From a virus: 64,000 nucleotides of DNA. Each line of letters begins with the position of its first letter. The first letter of the stretch is position 1. Both the position numbers and the translations under genes were made by a program. Location of the stretch: positions 124,001 through 188,000 of IMG/VR virus record IMGVR_UViG_3300037993_001242; one strand, 5' to 3'. The notes under the pieces were generated by a model that made no database searches, was not told where the DNA came from, and saw only the letters and a program-made list of their open reading frames with translations. Below, piece after piece: positions 23,984 through 32,078 of the stretch.

Positions 23984-25089
23984 AATTTGGTTTCGATATA
24001 AGGTTCAGGGAACGGTCGAGCCACAAATTTAAGTGACTCGAAATAGCGATAGTCGTCGGCTCCCGCAATGAAACCGTGGCCTTTCAAATTCAATACAAAT
24101 CGGGTGACATTTTCCGGGCCGTGACCATCCCAAATCTTTTCCGCGATGTCGCCCGCTTCCTGATACGCACCACAGGGCCAGAGGGTGTCAATAAAATCGG
24201 CTCCAGCCACGTAAACGTGGCCATGAATCAGGTATTTGATGCGTGGATAAGTCGCGAACAAATGCGCCTGTATCGGAGTATCTACGGAAGGTTTATGTTC
24301 ACCAAAATACTTGTAGACAGTTTTTGGCCCCGACCCCGGAGTCAAGATCACCGGCACAAATCCATCCGCACCAATGGATGCTTTGTCGATGTTGCGCCGT
24401 GAAATAAAAGCAATGTCGCCATCCCGAAAGGCGGGAAAACCGTGACTACACCGAAAGGCAGCATTCCCGACGAAACGCTCAACGATCTTGGGCACTGGCA
24501 ACAGCCCACTGAATTGCTGCGCTGCCGTGCGGATGTAATCAAAAAATCCGGTTTCTTCCGGCACTGGCGGTACGGCACCTTCAATCCGCTCGGTGCCAAT
24601 GCGCAGGACGGTCGCTAAAAACTTCAGACGATTGCCAATGGCACGGCCCATGTCCGTAAAATCCATGGACTCGTAAAACAAATTGCCCAACGGATCATAT
24701 AAGCGGGCGCGATAACGGCTATCCTGCTTGGTGAATACAACGACCAGATTGGACTTCAGGTGAAGCGCGTGCTGGATGATTTGCGCCAGATCATAATTCT
24801 TTTCGACCACGCGCTTGGAAGTCACCAACAGGCAGGTTTTGTTCTGGGCCTTGATCTCGCGCACCGTGGTTTTGGGCGCGTCGTTGGGCACGTTGGCAAT
24901 CCAGATCACCGCAATACCGAGTGTACGCGCTGCCGCACTGGCCTCTTGCAATTTCTCCAGTCCGCCGCCATTGATAAAGATACCCTCTGCACCGAGAACG
25001 TCGGCCACGCCGCGATGCAGCGCTGCCGCAAGACTGGAAGGTCTGCCGCCAGCATTGTCAAAATTGCCACCTACAAAAACGTATCTCAT
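23980..25089 (-). CDS. Fusion: nucleotide-binding-like domain plus class II aldolase domain
   Basis: 369 aa. Residues 1-170 look Rossmann/flavoprotein-like (MRYVFVGGNFDNAGGRPSSL and a central IAVIWIANVPNDAP), resembling phosphopantothenoylcysteine-type or NAD-sugar proteins. Residues 190-340 are class II aldolase/adducin-like, with DTPIQAHLFATYPRIKYLIH then GHV giving the His-x-His metal site. Such domains cleave phosphosugars or condense small aldehydes. The pair may serve sugar or cofactor chemistry in the infected cell; the substrate is unknown. Confidence 0.7.
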   Translation of the reverse strand: MRYVFVGGNFDNAGGRPSSLAAALHRGVADVLGAEGIFINGGGLEKLQEASAAARTLGIAVIWIANVPNDAPKTTVREIKAQNKTCLLVTSKRVVEKNYDLAQIIQHALHLKSNLVVVFTKQDSRYRARLYDPLGNLFYESMDFTDMGRAIGNRLKFLATVLRIGTERIEGAVPPVPEETGFFDYIRTAAQQFSGLLPVPKIVERFVGNAAFRCSHGFPAFRDGDIAFISRRNIDKASIGADGFVPVILTPGSGPKTVYKYFGEHKPSVDTPIQAHLFATYPRIKYLIHGHVYVAGADFIDTLWPCGAYQEAGDIAEKIWDGHGPENVTRFVLNLKGHGFIAGADDYRYFESLKFVARPFPEPYIETKL

Positions 25090-25099
25090 GGTTCATTGC

Positions 25100-25127
25100 T
25101 GGCCTGCCAACAGAGGTTGGCAGGCCA
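25100..25127 (-). terminator. Strong intergenic hairpin
   Basis: 12-bp perfect stem TGGCCTGCCAAC / GTTGGCAGGCCA with a 4-base loop, in the 52-base gap between the 25142 and 25089 genes. No T run follows; it may attenuate or protect the transcript. Confidence 0.6.
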
Positions 25128-25141
25128 ATTCAACGCGTTGA

Positions 25142-25507
25142 TTATTGCTGCCGGTTTTTGCGCGCACGCACGGCAAGACTGGCCTTTTGCGCCCGCAACA
25201 GTACGGCATACGGAACGTGCTCGCAACCAATGTACACGTCGCCCAATTTGCCATCATAGTCACCACCGTCATTGTCGACGGAAAAGTTGACCGTATGGCC
25301 GCCGGTGACTGATCTAATGGTCTTGGGCGGCTTGGGCTGGTCGTGCATGTACCGGGCGTGTTCCACAATGCGATCCAGTTCTGCCGCTGTCACCTGCTTC
25401 TTGCCTGCTTCCTCGCCGCCTTGATAGTCACAGATGGCTCCGGTGGCGTCCACACAGAGGGCCAAGTCACTTGGTAACGCTATGGTTGGTAGTTTGGTGT
25501 CTTTCAT
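25142..25507 (-). CDS. Hypothetical phage protein
   Basis: 121 aa. N-terminal LPSDLALCVDATGAICDYQGG, middle helix with TAAELDRIVEHARYMHD, end basic (ALLRAQKASLAVRARKNRQQ). No catalytic motif seen. ATGA overlap with the upstream gene. Confidence 0.65.
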   Translation of the reverse strand: MKDTKLPTIALPSDLALCVDATGAICDYQGGEEAGKKQVTAAELDRIVEHARYMHDQPKPPKTIRSVTGGHTVNFSVDNDGGDYDGKLGDVYIGCEHVPYAVLLRAQKASLAVRARKNRQQ

Positions 25508-26091
25508 AGTTTTGTCTGATGTTTTGTTTTACTGTTTGTTTTGATATTCCCGCCACGTGGCCGGAAAGCGCCGTAAATTTTCTTGGGAGGCTCGGCAAAG
25601 TAGCGCAGCAGCGCCGGGCAGAACCAACCTTCCATTTTGAGTTGCTCGCAAAAGTACCAGTCGCCGGTGCCGCTTTCGTCCCCGCGCAACCACGTTAATT
25701 CGATGATCGTCCCCGGAAATGGCCGGTCGGAAAACATGCAGATGAATCCGTTTTCCGCATCAGGAATCTTGGAGGTTATCGTGTCGAGGATGGTGTCCAC
25801 CCCGGACACGAAAGCCTCCTTGTTCAATCCCGTGGCGGGGTCGTCAAAAACCCACAGTCCGTTCCACTTGTAGGGCATGATGACGCGGATTTCGTTGCGC
25901 GGTGAAACAAGGGCGCGGCAATCGCCCAAAGTCAATTCGACGCTGCTTAGTCCGTGCTGGGCATACGCGATCAGCGTATCGTCAGGATGCCGCTGATTGA
26001 AGCAGGGCGACCCTTCGTACAGGTCGTGGATGCGCACGATCTCCGCAATTTTTTGAAACGCCGAGGCAAACGTTGAGGGGGTATCGTTCAT
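25504..26091 (-). CDS. DUF6717-like phage protein
   Basis: 195 aa from ATG 26091 (MNDTPSTFASAFQKI); the longer frame overlaps the upstream gene throughout and is rejected. The segment IMPYKWNGLWVFDDPATGLN, then FVSGVD, CMFSDRPFPG and EGWFCPALLRYF is a pattern I recognise from a family of uncharacterised proteins called DUF6717, found in plasmids and phages. No biochemical role is known. Confidence 0.65.
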   Translation of the reverse strand: MNDTPSTFASAFQKIAEIVRIHDLYEGSPCFNQRHPDDTLIAYAQHGLSSVELTLGDCRALVSPRNEIRVIMPYKWNGLWVFDDPATGLNKEAFVSGVDTILDTITSKIPDAENGFICMFSDRPFPGTIIELTWLRGDESGTGDWYFCEQLKMEGWFCPALLRYFAEPPKKIYGAFRPRGGNIKTNSKTKHQTKL

Positions 26092-26092
26092 A

Positions 26093-26431
26093 TCAGTTGC
26101 GGCTGGCCGTGGCTTTGCGATAAACCCAAACGGCCATGTCTTTGGGCATGACGACGACCGTGACTTCGGCGGGATGATTGAGCACAAAGACGCCAGAATG
26201 GTCGATCCCCTCTGATGTGTTGGCTTGAACGACCATGGCGCTGAACTCCGTGGATTTGCCCTCCAAGCCGCGAGAACCTTTGGGGGTGGATTTATCCGTC
26301 CAGACAATTTCACCGGTGTCAACTGCCTCGGTGAATCGGTGCAAGTACTTTACCGCGCTGGCAATCACGCCAACACCGTTGACGGCGGCAACCGCAGCAT
26401 CTCTTAACGCTTTATCGAAATTATCGTCCAT
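26093..26431 (-). CDS. Hypothetical protein, near-leaderless
   Basis: 112 aa from ATG 26431 (MDDNFDKALRDAAV). The promoter -10 ends 9 bases upstream, fixing this start over the Met at 26461, which would lie inside the promoter. Alpha N-terminus and beta C-terminus (VTVVVMPKDMAVWVYR). Unknown. Confidence 0.65.
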   Translation of the reverse strand: MDDNFDKALRDAAVAAVNGVGVIASAVKYLHRFTEAVDTGEIVWTDKSTPKGSRGLEGKSTEFSAMVVQANTSEGIDHSGVFVLNHPAEVTVVVMPKDMAVWVYRKATASRN

Positions 26432-26440
26432 GCTCAAAGC

Positions 26441-26469
26441 ACCGTATACAATAACCGGCACTCTGTCAA
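26441..26469 (-). promoter_or_regulatory. Conserved phage promoter
   Basis: - strand TTAAATTTTAGTG, TTGACA (26464-26469), 17 bp, TACGGT (26441-26446), 9 bases to ATG 26431. Same layout as the other promoters of the family. Confidence 0.8.
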
Positions 26470-26482
26470 CACTAAAATTTAA

Positions 26483-26767
26483 CTAAAAAAGGCGCGATTC
26501 AACCAGCGGTTCAAGCTCGGCGGCGTAAAAATATAGATTGTCTCCGGGTTCAAATCCGTCGACGTGTATCCAAACCGAATCTGGATCGTCGGTTGTTGTA
26601 ACCACAGTTGCTTTTTCGCGAGGCCAGCCGCGCTTGTTGAGCATTACCCGTTCTCCCTTCAAAAATCTCTGCCGCTGCTGCGGACGCGCCATACGCACAT
26701 AATGCTTCGGATCAACTTCGTCCGGGTCGGTTTCCAGCAACCTGTTTACAAGATCGTGCGTGTTCAT
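26483..26767 (-). CDS. Tag-A protein
   Basis: 94 aa. N-terminus MNTHDLVNRLLETDPDEVDP then KHYVRM is a textbook tag A. The rest is a small beta-barrel-like, SH3/KOW-type segment (GERVMLNKRGWPREKATVVT, DSVWIHVDGFEPG) that could bind nucleic acid or protein. ATGA overlap with the next tagged gene upstream. Confidence 0.75.
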   Translation of the reverse strand: MNTHDLVNRLLETDPDEVDPKHYVRMARPQQRQRFLKGERVMLNKRGWPREKATVVTTTDDPDSVWIHVDGFEPGDNLYFYAAELEPLVESRLF

Positions 26768-27087
26768 ACATTTTTAGGCCCGATGTATTGAATACTGATG
26801 ACGTAAGACACGTCATCCTTGGGCACCAAATCCGGTCGATTGAGCGCGTCAATGGCATTGAAAAACTGTTCCACCCAAATCGTTTCATCGATTTCATCGT
26901 CAGGTTCAGTCCCAGCGGGCGGCGCAAGCGGCACGATCACAACCGCAGTATATCCTTCTTCCGGCGTGGGCAAGTCAACGGTGACGTGGTACTCGTACAG
27001 CAGGTTGATGTGCTGCAAATAGTCCTTCGGACGAAGTTCGTCCGGGCCAACTTCCAGCAACCGGTTTACAATGTTGTGCGCATTCAT
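26764..27087 (-). CDS. Tag-A protein
   Basis: 107 aa. N-terminus MNAHNIVNRLLEVGPDELRP then KDYL; closely related tag to the 26483 protein, but the downstream domain is different (acidic alpha/beta, IWVEQFFNAIDALNRPD). This shows the tag moves between unrelated bodies. ATGA overlap with both neighbours. Confidence 0.75.
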   Translation of the reverse strand: MNAHNIVNRLLEVGPDELRPKDYLQHINLLYEYHVTVDLPTPEEGYTAVVIVPLAPPAGTEPDDEIDETIWVEQFFNAIDALNRPDLVPKDDVSYVISIQYIGPKNV

Positions 27088-28535
27088 CCGTGTCGTCTAA
27101 TCCAACTAAGTATCAACTTTTTGGCTTCGAGTTCCGAAAGATCAAATTTTTGAGTTCCTTTGATGTTGTCTTCGCCCTCACGCCAATCCGCCACAGACAC
27201 TGTCCACAGACCGTCCTCCTGCTTTCTTGCCGTGTAAACAAAATCAGTAGTGTTACGTTCAAAAGTAGGATAACTTACGGTTTGCCCCTGTATCACCGGC
27301 AATTCTGGATCAGCCACAAATTCCTTGTCCTCGCGTCCTTCAAAACCGTGCGCTCTAAGCCACGATTCAAAAGACTGCGGCAACTGCCGGAAAAGTTCTT
27401 TGGCTGGAGGCGGCTGATCCGGGTCAATCGACTCCACAACTTCTGGGATGTGCCGCCATTCCAATTTAGCCCTGCAACGGCCACACTCCTGCAAATCGAG
27501 ATCATCTTCGTCGCCGGGCTTGATGCCGTTGAATCCAGCCTCCAGATACGAAAAATCATCCATCAACAACCCCCGGAAATGGCAGATCGGGCATTCCACC
27601 AGTGGATTGCCAGTGTCTTCTGGATTGGCAATCACAATCAGTCGACCCTGAATCTTCAAATCACGCGGGGTCATCCCTTTGGTGTAATCTTTGGGCTTTA
27701 TCTCGTCAGGATCGAGCGCTTCATTGACCGTCAATCCGAGCTTGTGGGCTAAATCAGGGCGCGCTCGTCGTATCCAAAGCGCCAGTGCTTTCTGGAAAAC
27801 AGTCATCGAAGCCGATGTCCCCCAACGATCAATATATTCCGCAATGTACCCCGTGCCTTCCATGGTTCTCAACGACTGAACATCTTCTGGATTTTCCGAA
27901 CCAAAGTTGATTAGCGCGAGTTCATCCGAATCGTTTCGTCGTCTGCAATTGCTGTATACGTTCTCAATAAATTTATCAGACTTGGTAGCAAAGTATGGCG
28001 CAGCATCCGTTGTCACAGGTGGCACTCCCTCTGGCGCGTCCTCTTCATCCACCCAGATTTCCACCATGAATCGCTCTGGAATTTTTCGGAGAAATTCTTT
28101 GGGTTTAATTTCATCAGGATCGAACGCTTCGTCCATGCCGGGTGGCTCAAGATGGATGTCGTCCGCGTCTCCATGCTCCGGCGGCGAATACTCGTTATCA
28201 ACTGCTTGGGCAAAAACTTCAACAGGCTGTCCCGCCTCTTGTTCCATTTCGTCCTGCGGCTTCCAGCCTACACCGATCCAATGAACACTGGAATACGCGT
28301 ATAATTTTGCCTGCCAGACGTAAATCCACAGCAAAGTCTTTCCTTCAGTGAAACGCGCCAATTTTTCGTATTGAGCTTCGTTGGGTTTCGACATCTGCAC
28401 AAAGCGCCAACCCAATTTTTCCAGTGCGCCCCGAATCTCCAACAGCAATCCCTTTGGCACATCAGACAGGTACTGACGTGGATTAACATCATCCACGGCA
28501 TCAAGCAAAGCTGAAACTAGGCAGCGCGGCGTCAC
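27084..28535 (-). CDS. Large multi-motif protein with four tag-A-type sites
   Basis: 483 aa, GTG start. N-terminal tag CLVSALLDAVDDVNPRQYL, then MDEAFDPDEIKPKEFLRKIP (E136), VNEALDPDEIKPKDY (E272) and VVESIDPDQPPPAKELF (E368). Segments are about 120-136, 96 and 115 residues. Segment 3 holds a zinc ribbon (CPICHFRG ... CGRCRAKL); segments 1 and 4 end with ordinary alpha/beta domains. After several motifs comes a similar [LF]-R-[KQ]-[IL]-P-[EQ] helix. Function of the modules unknown. Confidence 0.75.
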   Translation of the reverse strand: MTPRCLVSALLDAVDDVNPRQYLSDVPKGLLLEIRGALEKLGWRFVQMSKPNEAQYEKLARFTEGKTLLWIYVWQAKLYAYSSVHWIGVGWKPQDEMEQEAGQPVEVFAQAVDNEYSPPEHGDADDIHLEPPGMDEAFDPDEIKPKEFLRKIPERFMVEIWVDEEDAPEGVPPVTTDAAPYFATKSDKFIENVYSNCRRRNDSDELALINFGSENPEDVQSLRTMEGTGYIAEYIDRWGTSASMTVFQKALALWIRRARPDLAHKLGLTVNEALDPDEIKPKDYTKGMTPRDLKIQGRLIVIANPEDTGNPLVECPICHFRGLLMDDFSYLEAGFNGIKPGDEDDLDLQECGRCRAKLEWRHIPEVVESIDPDQPPPAKELFRQLPQSFESWLRAHGFEGREDKEFVADPELPVIQGQTVSYPTFERNTTDFVYTARKQEDGLWTVSVADWREGEDNIKGTQKFDLSELEAKKLILSWIRRHG

Positions 28536-28538
28536 GCT

Positions 28539-28784
28539 CTAACTATCGGCAACGGTGGCCACTAGCCGGTTGATTTCTTCGTCGTAAGTGGTCAGCGCTT
28601 TATAGAGGTCTTCCAGCAGAGCGTAAGGCTTTCCGTTGAACCACCAGTAACCGCCTTTGGCTTCAAATTCCATGTCGCGGTACGTGGCCGGATAGTTTTG
28701 CATGGGCTGACAGCACATCATGACATCGCTGCACCAGCGCTTGAAAACAGCATCGTCGAATTTCCATTTCACTACTGTCCACAT
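28539..28784 (-). CDS. Small aromatic protein
   Basis: 81 aa from ATG 28784 (MWTVVKWKFDDAV), overlapping the NADAR stop codon. Trp/Tyr-rich with YALLEDLYKALTTYDEEINR at the C-terminus. Unknown. Coupled to the NADAR gene. Confidence 0.6.
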   Translation of the reverse strand: MWTVVKWKFDDAVFKRWCSDVMMCCQPMQNYPATYRDMEFEAKGGYWWFNGKPYALLEDLYKALTTYDEEINRLVATVADS

Positions 28785-29257
28785 CACTTCAAACGGTCGG
28801 GCAGAGCCTCCTCGTACTGTGGATTGCCCTCGATGACGCGGTACATCTGCCGCACGACCATCAAAAGCTGGCCCAGCTTGTTTAGACCTTTGCCGTCGCA
28901 TACACCCCAGAACGTGTCACCCCACGTATTGCCCTCGATCAATTCCTCGTTGCCTGTGGCTAACAGCTTGGCCCGCAGATCGGCATCAAAGAATTTCTGC
29001 GTCAACAGGTCGGCCATAACCTCCAGCCTGACCTTGTTCCAATGGGGATTAAAATCTTCTCTGGGAATGATTTTGCCCAGCTTTTTAGCGATGCCCGGCG
29101 AAGACGCCAACAGGATTTTCTCACGCCACTGCCGCTTCTCGGTTTTAGCCGCCTGAAACGCATGTTCAACACTAGGGTACAAAATGCCATCCAGATAAAC
29201 GGATGCCGCGTAAAAATTAGACAAAAACCGGTAATCACCTTTGAACTCGCTGATCAT
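28784..29257 (-). CDS. NADAR family protein (YbiA-like)
   Basis: 157 aa, full family length. Key features: ISEFKGDYRFLSNFYAA at the start, PSVEHAFQAAKT (the substrate-pocket Glu/His segment), then NTWGDTFWGVCDGKGLNKLG and the LM helix. Family members hydrolyse N-glycosidic bonds of ADP-ribose-like adducts, and some remove ADP-ribose from DNA guanines, countering DarT-type toxins. In a phage this suggests anti-defence or NAD metabolism (inference). Its promoter gives a leaderless transcript. Confidence 0.88.
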   Translation of the reverse strand: MISEFKGDYRFLSNFYAASVYLDGILYPSVEHAFQAAKTEKRQWREKILLASSPGIAKKLGKIIPREDFNPHWNKVRLEVMADLLTQKFFDADLRAKLLATGNEELIEGNTWGDTFWGVCDGKGLNKLGQLLMVVRQMYRVIEGNPQYEEALPDRLK

Positions 29258-29263
29258 GCGCCT

Positions 29264-29291
29264 AATGTATACGGTGACGACCCGATGTCAA
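29264..29291 (-). promoter_or_regulatory. Conserved phage promoter for the NADAR gene
   Basis: - strand TTGACA (29286-29291), 16 bp, TACATT (29264-29269), 6 bases to ATG 29257. It stands between the lipoprotein stop (29296) and the NADAR start. Confidence 0.8.
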
Positions 29292-29295
29292 ATGT

Positions 29296-30030
29296 TCAAC
29301 GCATCTGACGCGGCGGAACAAGACGATTCAAGTTTCGCACTCGGAAAGATGCCATTGGACTGGACTTTTGCGGCGTGATTTTTAAACTTATTTTAACCGG
29401 CGCTGTCGCGCAAAAGAAAACCGCCAATGGCTCATAAATCAAAAGCGGCATTCCTGATACTTCAGGGGAAAGTAAACTTTCAAGGCCGTCGGTTGAATAC
29501 GCCGTAGCCGCATAGTAGCACTGTGCCGGAGACAAACCTGAAACAATAACACCCATGTTTGTTTCTAAGATTCCGTTGTTAGTCCAGAAATCCGATTGAG
29601 GAACATTTACATGGTTTGTATACACTCCACTGACCGGGCCATAGTAAAGGTTGTAGCCTGCCACAGCCGGATTGGTGGCTATGTCCCATTCAAGCCCCTG
29701 CACCCACTTTGGCTTGTTGGTAAAAACGTTTAGCGTACTGGCTGGCACAATTATACTGGCATATCCAGTGGCAATTAAAGTCCAGTTGGTGCGCGGTGTT
29801 AACAAATTGGAGGTAGCATAAAGCGTAAAATTAGTTGGCGGAACAACCGACACAACTACTCCGGTAGACGCCAATGACGGGCCGACCGGCACCGCCAAAC
29901 TCGCTAAAATGGCACTGACGCTTTTATTACCACCCGCTGGCAAGGGCAACGGCGGGCCGGTCGGTATCTGCCGTATAGCACACGACACGAGCAGCAGAGC
30001 CGCTAAAAATATGGTCAAATACGTTTTCAA
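29296..30030 (-). CDS. Lipoprotein with Fn3-like domain
   Basis: 244 aa from TTG 30030 (preceded by GGCGGCAGG), which gives an ideal lipoprotein signal: MKTYLTIFLAALLLVSC, Cys 17. A Pro/Ser-rich linker leads to strands and an Fn3-like fold (AGYNLYYGPVSGVYTNHVNV ... CYYAATAYSTDGLESLLS). The style, including repeated TNW and TNxxP phrases, resembles Verrucomicrobia-group proteins. It could be displayed on the host outer membrane during infection. Longer upstream frames overlap the ATPase gene and are rejected. Confidence 0.65.
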   Translation of the reverse strand: MKTYLTIFLAALLLVSCAIRQIPTGPPLPLPAGGNKSVSAILASLAVPVGPSLASTGVVVSVVPPTNFTLYATSNLLTPRTNWTLIATGYASIIVPASTLNVFTNKPKWVQGLEWDIATNPAVAGYNLYYGPVSGVYTNHVNVPQSDFWTNNGILETNMGVIVSGLSPAQCYYAATAYSTDGLESLLSPEVSGMPLLIYEPLAVFFCATAPVKISLKITPQKSSPMASFRVRNLNRLVPPRQMR

Positions 30031-30040
30031 ACCTGCCGCC

Positions 30041-31411
30041 TTAAATAGCCGCCTTGTCACTCCAGTAGCGCGCCAGTGCAACTCGCGCACAGCGCTCCTG
30101 AAACTGCGCTCCAGTTTCGCCCCCTCCCTGCGACACTGCAATCTCAATCTCGGCTGGATAATCCCGCAGTACGCGCTTGGCCACACCCCGGCGGCAGTGT
30201 TCGTCCAGCGGGCCAAATTCCAAAATCCGGTCAATCCGGCCCGGTCGGGTGGTCATTTGACCGGTACCTGCAATTCCGAGCGCTTCGTCAATGGCGTTGA
30301 CGTGGTTGGTGGTCACCACGAGAAAGATGCCATCCACCGAATCAATGCCACCGATGGTGTTCAACAAACAATCAAAGGTCAGACCGCCGCCGTCTTCGCT
30401 GAGTTTGTTGGTGCGCTTGTCAAACGTAGCGTCGATGTCCTCGATCAAAGCAATGCACGGCACACTGGTCAGTATCTGCCGCCACGAGTTCACAAATTCG
30501 CGATTAGACATGCTGGTCAAATCGAAAATACAAACCGGCAAATCTTCAGTCTGCGCCACGGCGCGCACCAACGAGGTTTTGCCCGTGCCCGGCCTCCCGT
30601 GAAGCAGCCAGCCGCGCCGCCACGGGATTTGGCGTTCCTTGTACCATTTTTCGCTCACCTTCCAGCGGTGGGCTTCCTCCACCAGTTCCAGCACTTCCGC
30701 CGGGTAGCACAGCACATCAAAAGGCGAAACAACTTCCATGATTTCAACGCCGATCTCGTCCCGTTTCCAGCGCAGCAGGCGCACCGATTCATTCATCCGC
30801 CGGTCATTGATGCCTTTGGAACTGCACCCGGCAGCCGTGGGCATGGCAGGTTCGTCCTTGTTGCCGTAACCCCGGCGTCCACCTGACCCAAAAACCCGGT
30901 CGATGTAAAAACGCCGTTTGCTGCCGTATCCGTTGGCGTCGTTTTTATTATACCGATCCAGCGCCTCCAAAATCAGCTTATCCGGGTCAAAGGTACCCCG
31001 GATGAAGCGGATCGTGGCTTTGAAATTTTTGCTTTCGGTTTTTGGCACGCCCCCTTCCCAGCCGCCGTCGGTCTGTGCTCCAAAGCCACAAAGGATTGGC
31101 CGCCAGCCCGACCAAAATAAAATGGCGTCCTTGCCCAGCATTTCGTAGGCAATACCAATAGTGCGCGCCACCGGGCGCACAAACAGATTGTCCCCGGCAT
31201 AGTCTCGCGGCCCGATGGGAGTCCGTCGCATCGTCGCCCAACAATAACCCGCTACCGCATCCAGCACCGGAGAGCCGTCAATGCGTACCGTGACAATAAA
31301 CAGGCTGATCAAACGGGTGCCCACGCCGCGAATCCAGCCCCACGCCAAAGCCAGAATGCTGGCCAGCGTCAGGCCGCCGAAAATTGAGGTAGTGACAGGA
31401 TTAAGCGCCAT
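30041..31411 (-). CDS. BCS1-like membrane-anchored AAA+ ATPase
   Basis: 456 aa. An N-terminal hydrophobic segment (residues 9-27) is followed by a BCS1-type middle region and one AAA module: Walker A GRPGTGKT (272-279), Walker B CIALIEDIDATFD (319-331), sensor/Arg-finger TTRPGRIDRILEF near 387-399. Mitochondrial BCS1 translocates a folded protein across a membrane; bacterial and phage relatives occur near defence or host-takeover genes. The substrate here is unknown. Downstream is the lipoprotein gene 10 bases away. Confidence 0.85.
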   Translation of the reverse strand: MALNPVTTSIFGGLTLASILALAWGWIRGVGTRLISLFIVTVRIDGSPVLDAVAGYCWATMRRTPIGPRDYAGDNLFVRPVARTIGIAYEMLGKDAILFWSGWRPILCGFGAQTDGGWEGGVPKTESKNFKATIRFIRGTFDPDKLILEALDRYNKNDANGYGSKRRFYIDRVFGSGGRRGYGNKDEPAMPTAAGCSSKGINDRRMNESVRLLRWKRDEIGVEIMEVVSPFDVLCYPAEVLELVEEAHRWKVSEKWYKERQIPWRRGWLLHGRPGTGKTSLVRAVAQTEDLPVCIFDLTSMSNREFVNSWRQILTSVPCIALIEDIDATFDKRTNKLSEDGGGLTFDCLLNTIGGIDSVDGIFLVVTTNHVNAIDEALGIAGTGQMTTRPGRIDRILEFGPLDEHCRRGVAKRVLRDYPAEIEIAVSQGGGETGAQFQERCARVALARYWSDKAAI

Positions 31412-31432
31412 GTCGGGTAAGAACCCGAAAAA

Positions 31433-31678
31433 TCAGCGCACGGAATTGATCGGTGGAAATGGTTCGTCACACTGGCCGCACCAATGCCAGACAACGAGCA
31501 CTTCCTTGGCGTCATCGTCGAATCGCCTGCCGCCCCACAACTCGAAAATCGTCCATTTGGCGATATTATTGCACAGGTTGCACTTGCCCATGCCGTTGAT
31601 GGGCCGGATGGCCACGGGCCGTCCGTTGAATTCGTACAAGCTCAGAGTGTCCAGTTTCAATGAATCTGCATCACTCAT
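31433..31678 (-). CDS. Small zinc-ribbon protein
   Basis: 81 aa. CNLCNN and CGQC bracket a Trp/Phe-rich beta core (KWTIFELWGGRRFDDDAKEV), a zinc-ribbon arrangement. Unknown partner. Co-directional with the BCS1-like gene. Confidence 0.65.
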   Translation of the reverse strand: MSDADSLKLDTLSLYEFNGRPVAIRPINGMGKCNLCNNIAKWTIFELWGGRRFDDDAKEVLVVWHWCGQCDEPFPPINSVR

Positions 31679-31688
31679 AGGATTACCT

Positions 31689-32078
31689 TTAACTACTGGC
31701 CGCCGGTAGCCCTAAATCGCAGGTGGTGGCAATCAAGGCCAGTTTAGCCAGTTGTTTTTGCACGGCTTCGGCCTCCCGAACCCATTGCGCGTGCATCTTT
31801 TCAGCTTCCGCATAGGTGGAGCACCTGTGTTGTTTCCCATCCAGCCAGCCGCCGAAAATCATAGTCTCGAACAAAATTGGCGGATCACCCGGACTGAAAT
31901 GGTTGTGGTCAATGGAGAGAAAAACGGTTGAAACTGTCATGTCCCCGACCTGCGTCACTTCGATCAAAGGATCGTCGTGGGGATGATTTATACGGTGAGC
32001 CATCCACGCTTCCAGCGTGTTAAAGGCAACAACTTTTTTGCCTACGAGGACGTAGTGCTTGAGTCCGACTGTAGGCAT
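31689..32078 (-). CDS. Conserved small phage protein
   Basis: 129 aa from ATG 32078 (MPTVGLKHYVLVGKKVVAF). The central VSTVFLSIDHNHFSPGDPPI then LFETMIFGG is a pattern I have seen in uncharacterised proteins of many phages; those usually also have the trailing helix of Glu/Ala with a W (here EAEKMHAQWVREAEAV). Function unknown. It overlaps the upstream gene by 37 bases. Confidence 0.65.
   Translation of the reverse strand: MPTVGLKHYVLVGKKVVAFNTLEAWMAHRINHPHDDPLIEVTQVGDMTVSTVFLSIDHNHFSPGDPPILFETMIFGGWLDGKQHRCSTYAEAEKMHAQWVREAEAVQKQLAKLALIATTCDLGLPAASS

Noticed and set aside
25504-26322. 77-codon longer form of the 25504 protein
   Set aside because: The added residues are antisense/overlapping with gene 26093 and low in family similarity; ATG 26091 fits the operon.
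26540-26560. tRNA T-loop-like GGGTTCAAATCC
   Set aside because: It is part of the 26483 coding sequence, with no matching acceptor or D arm.
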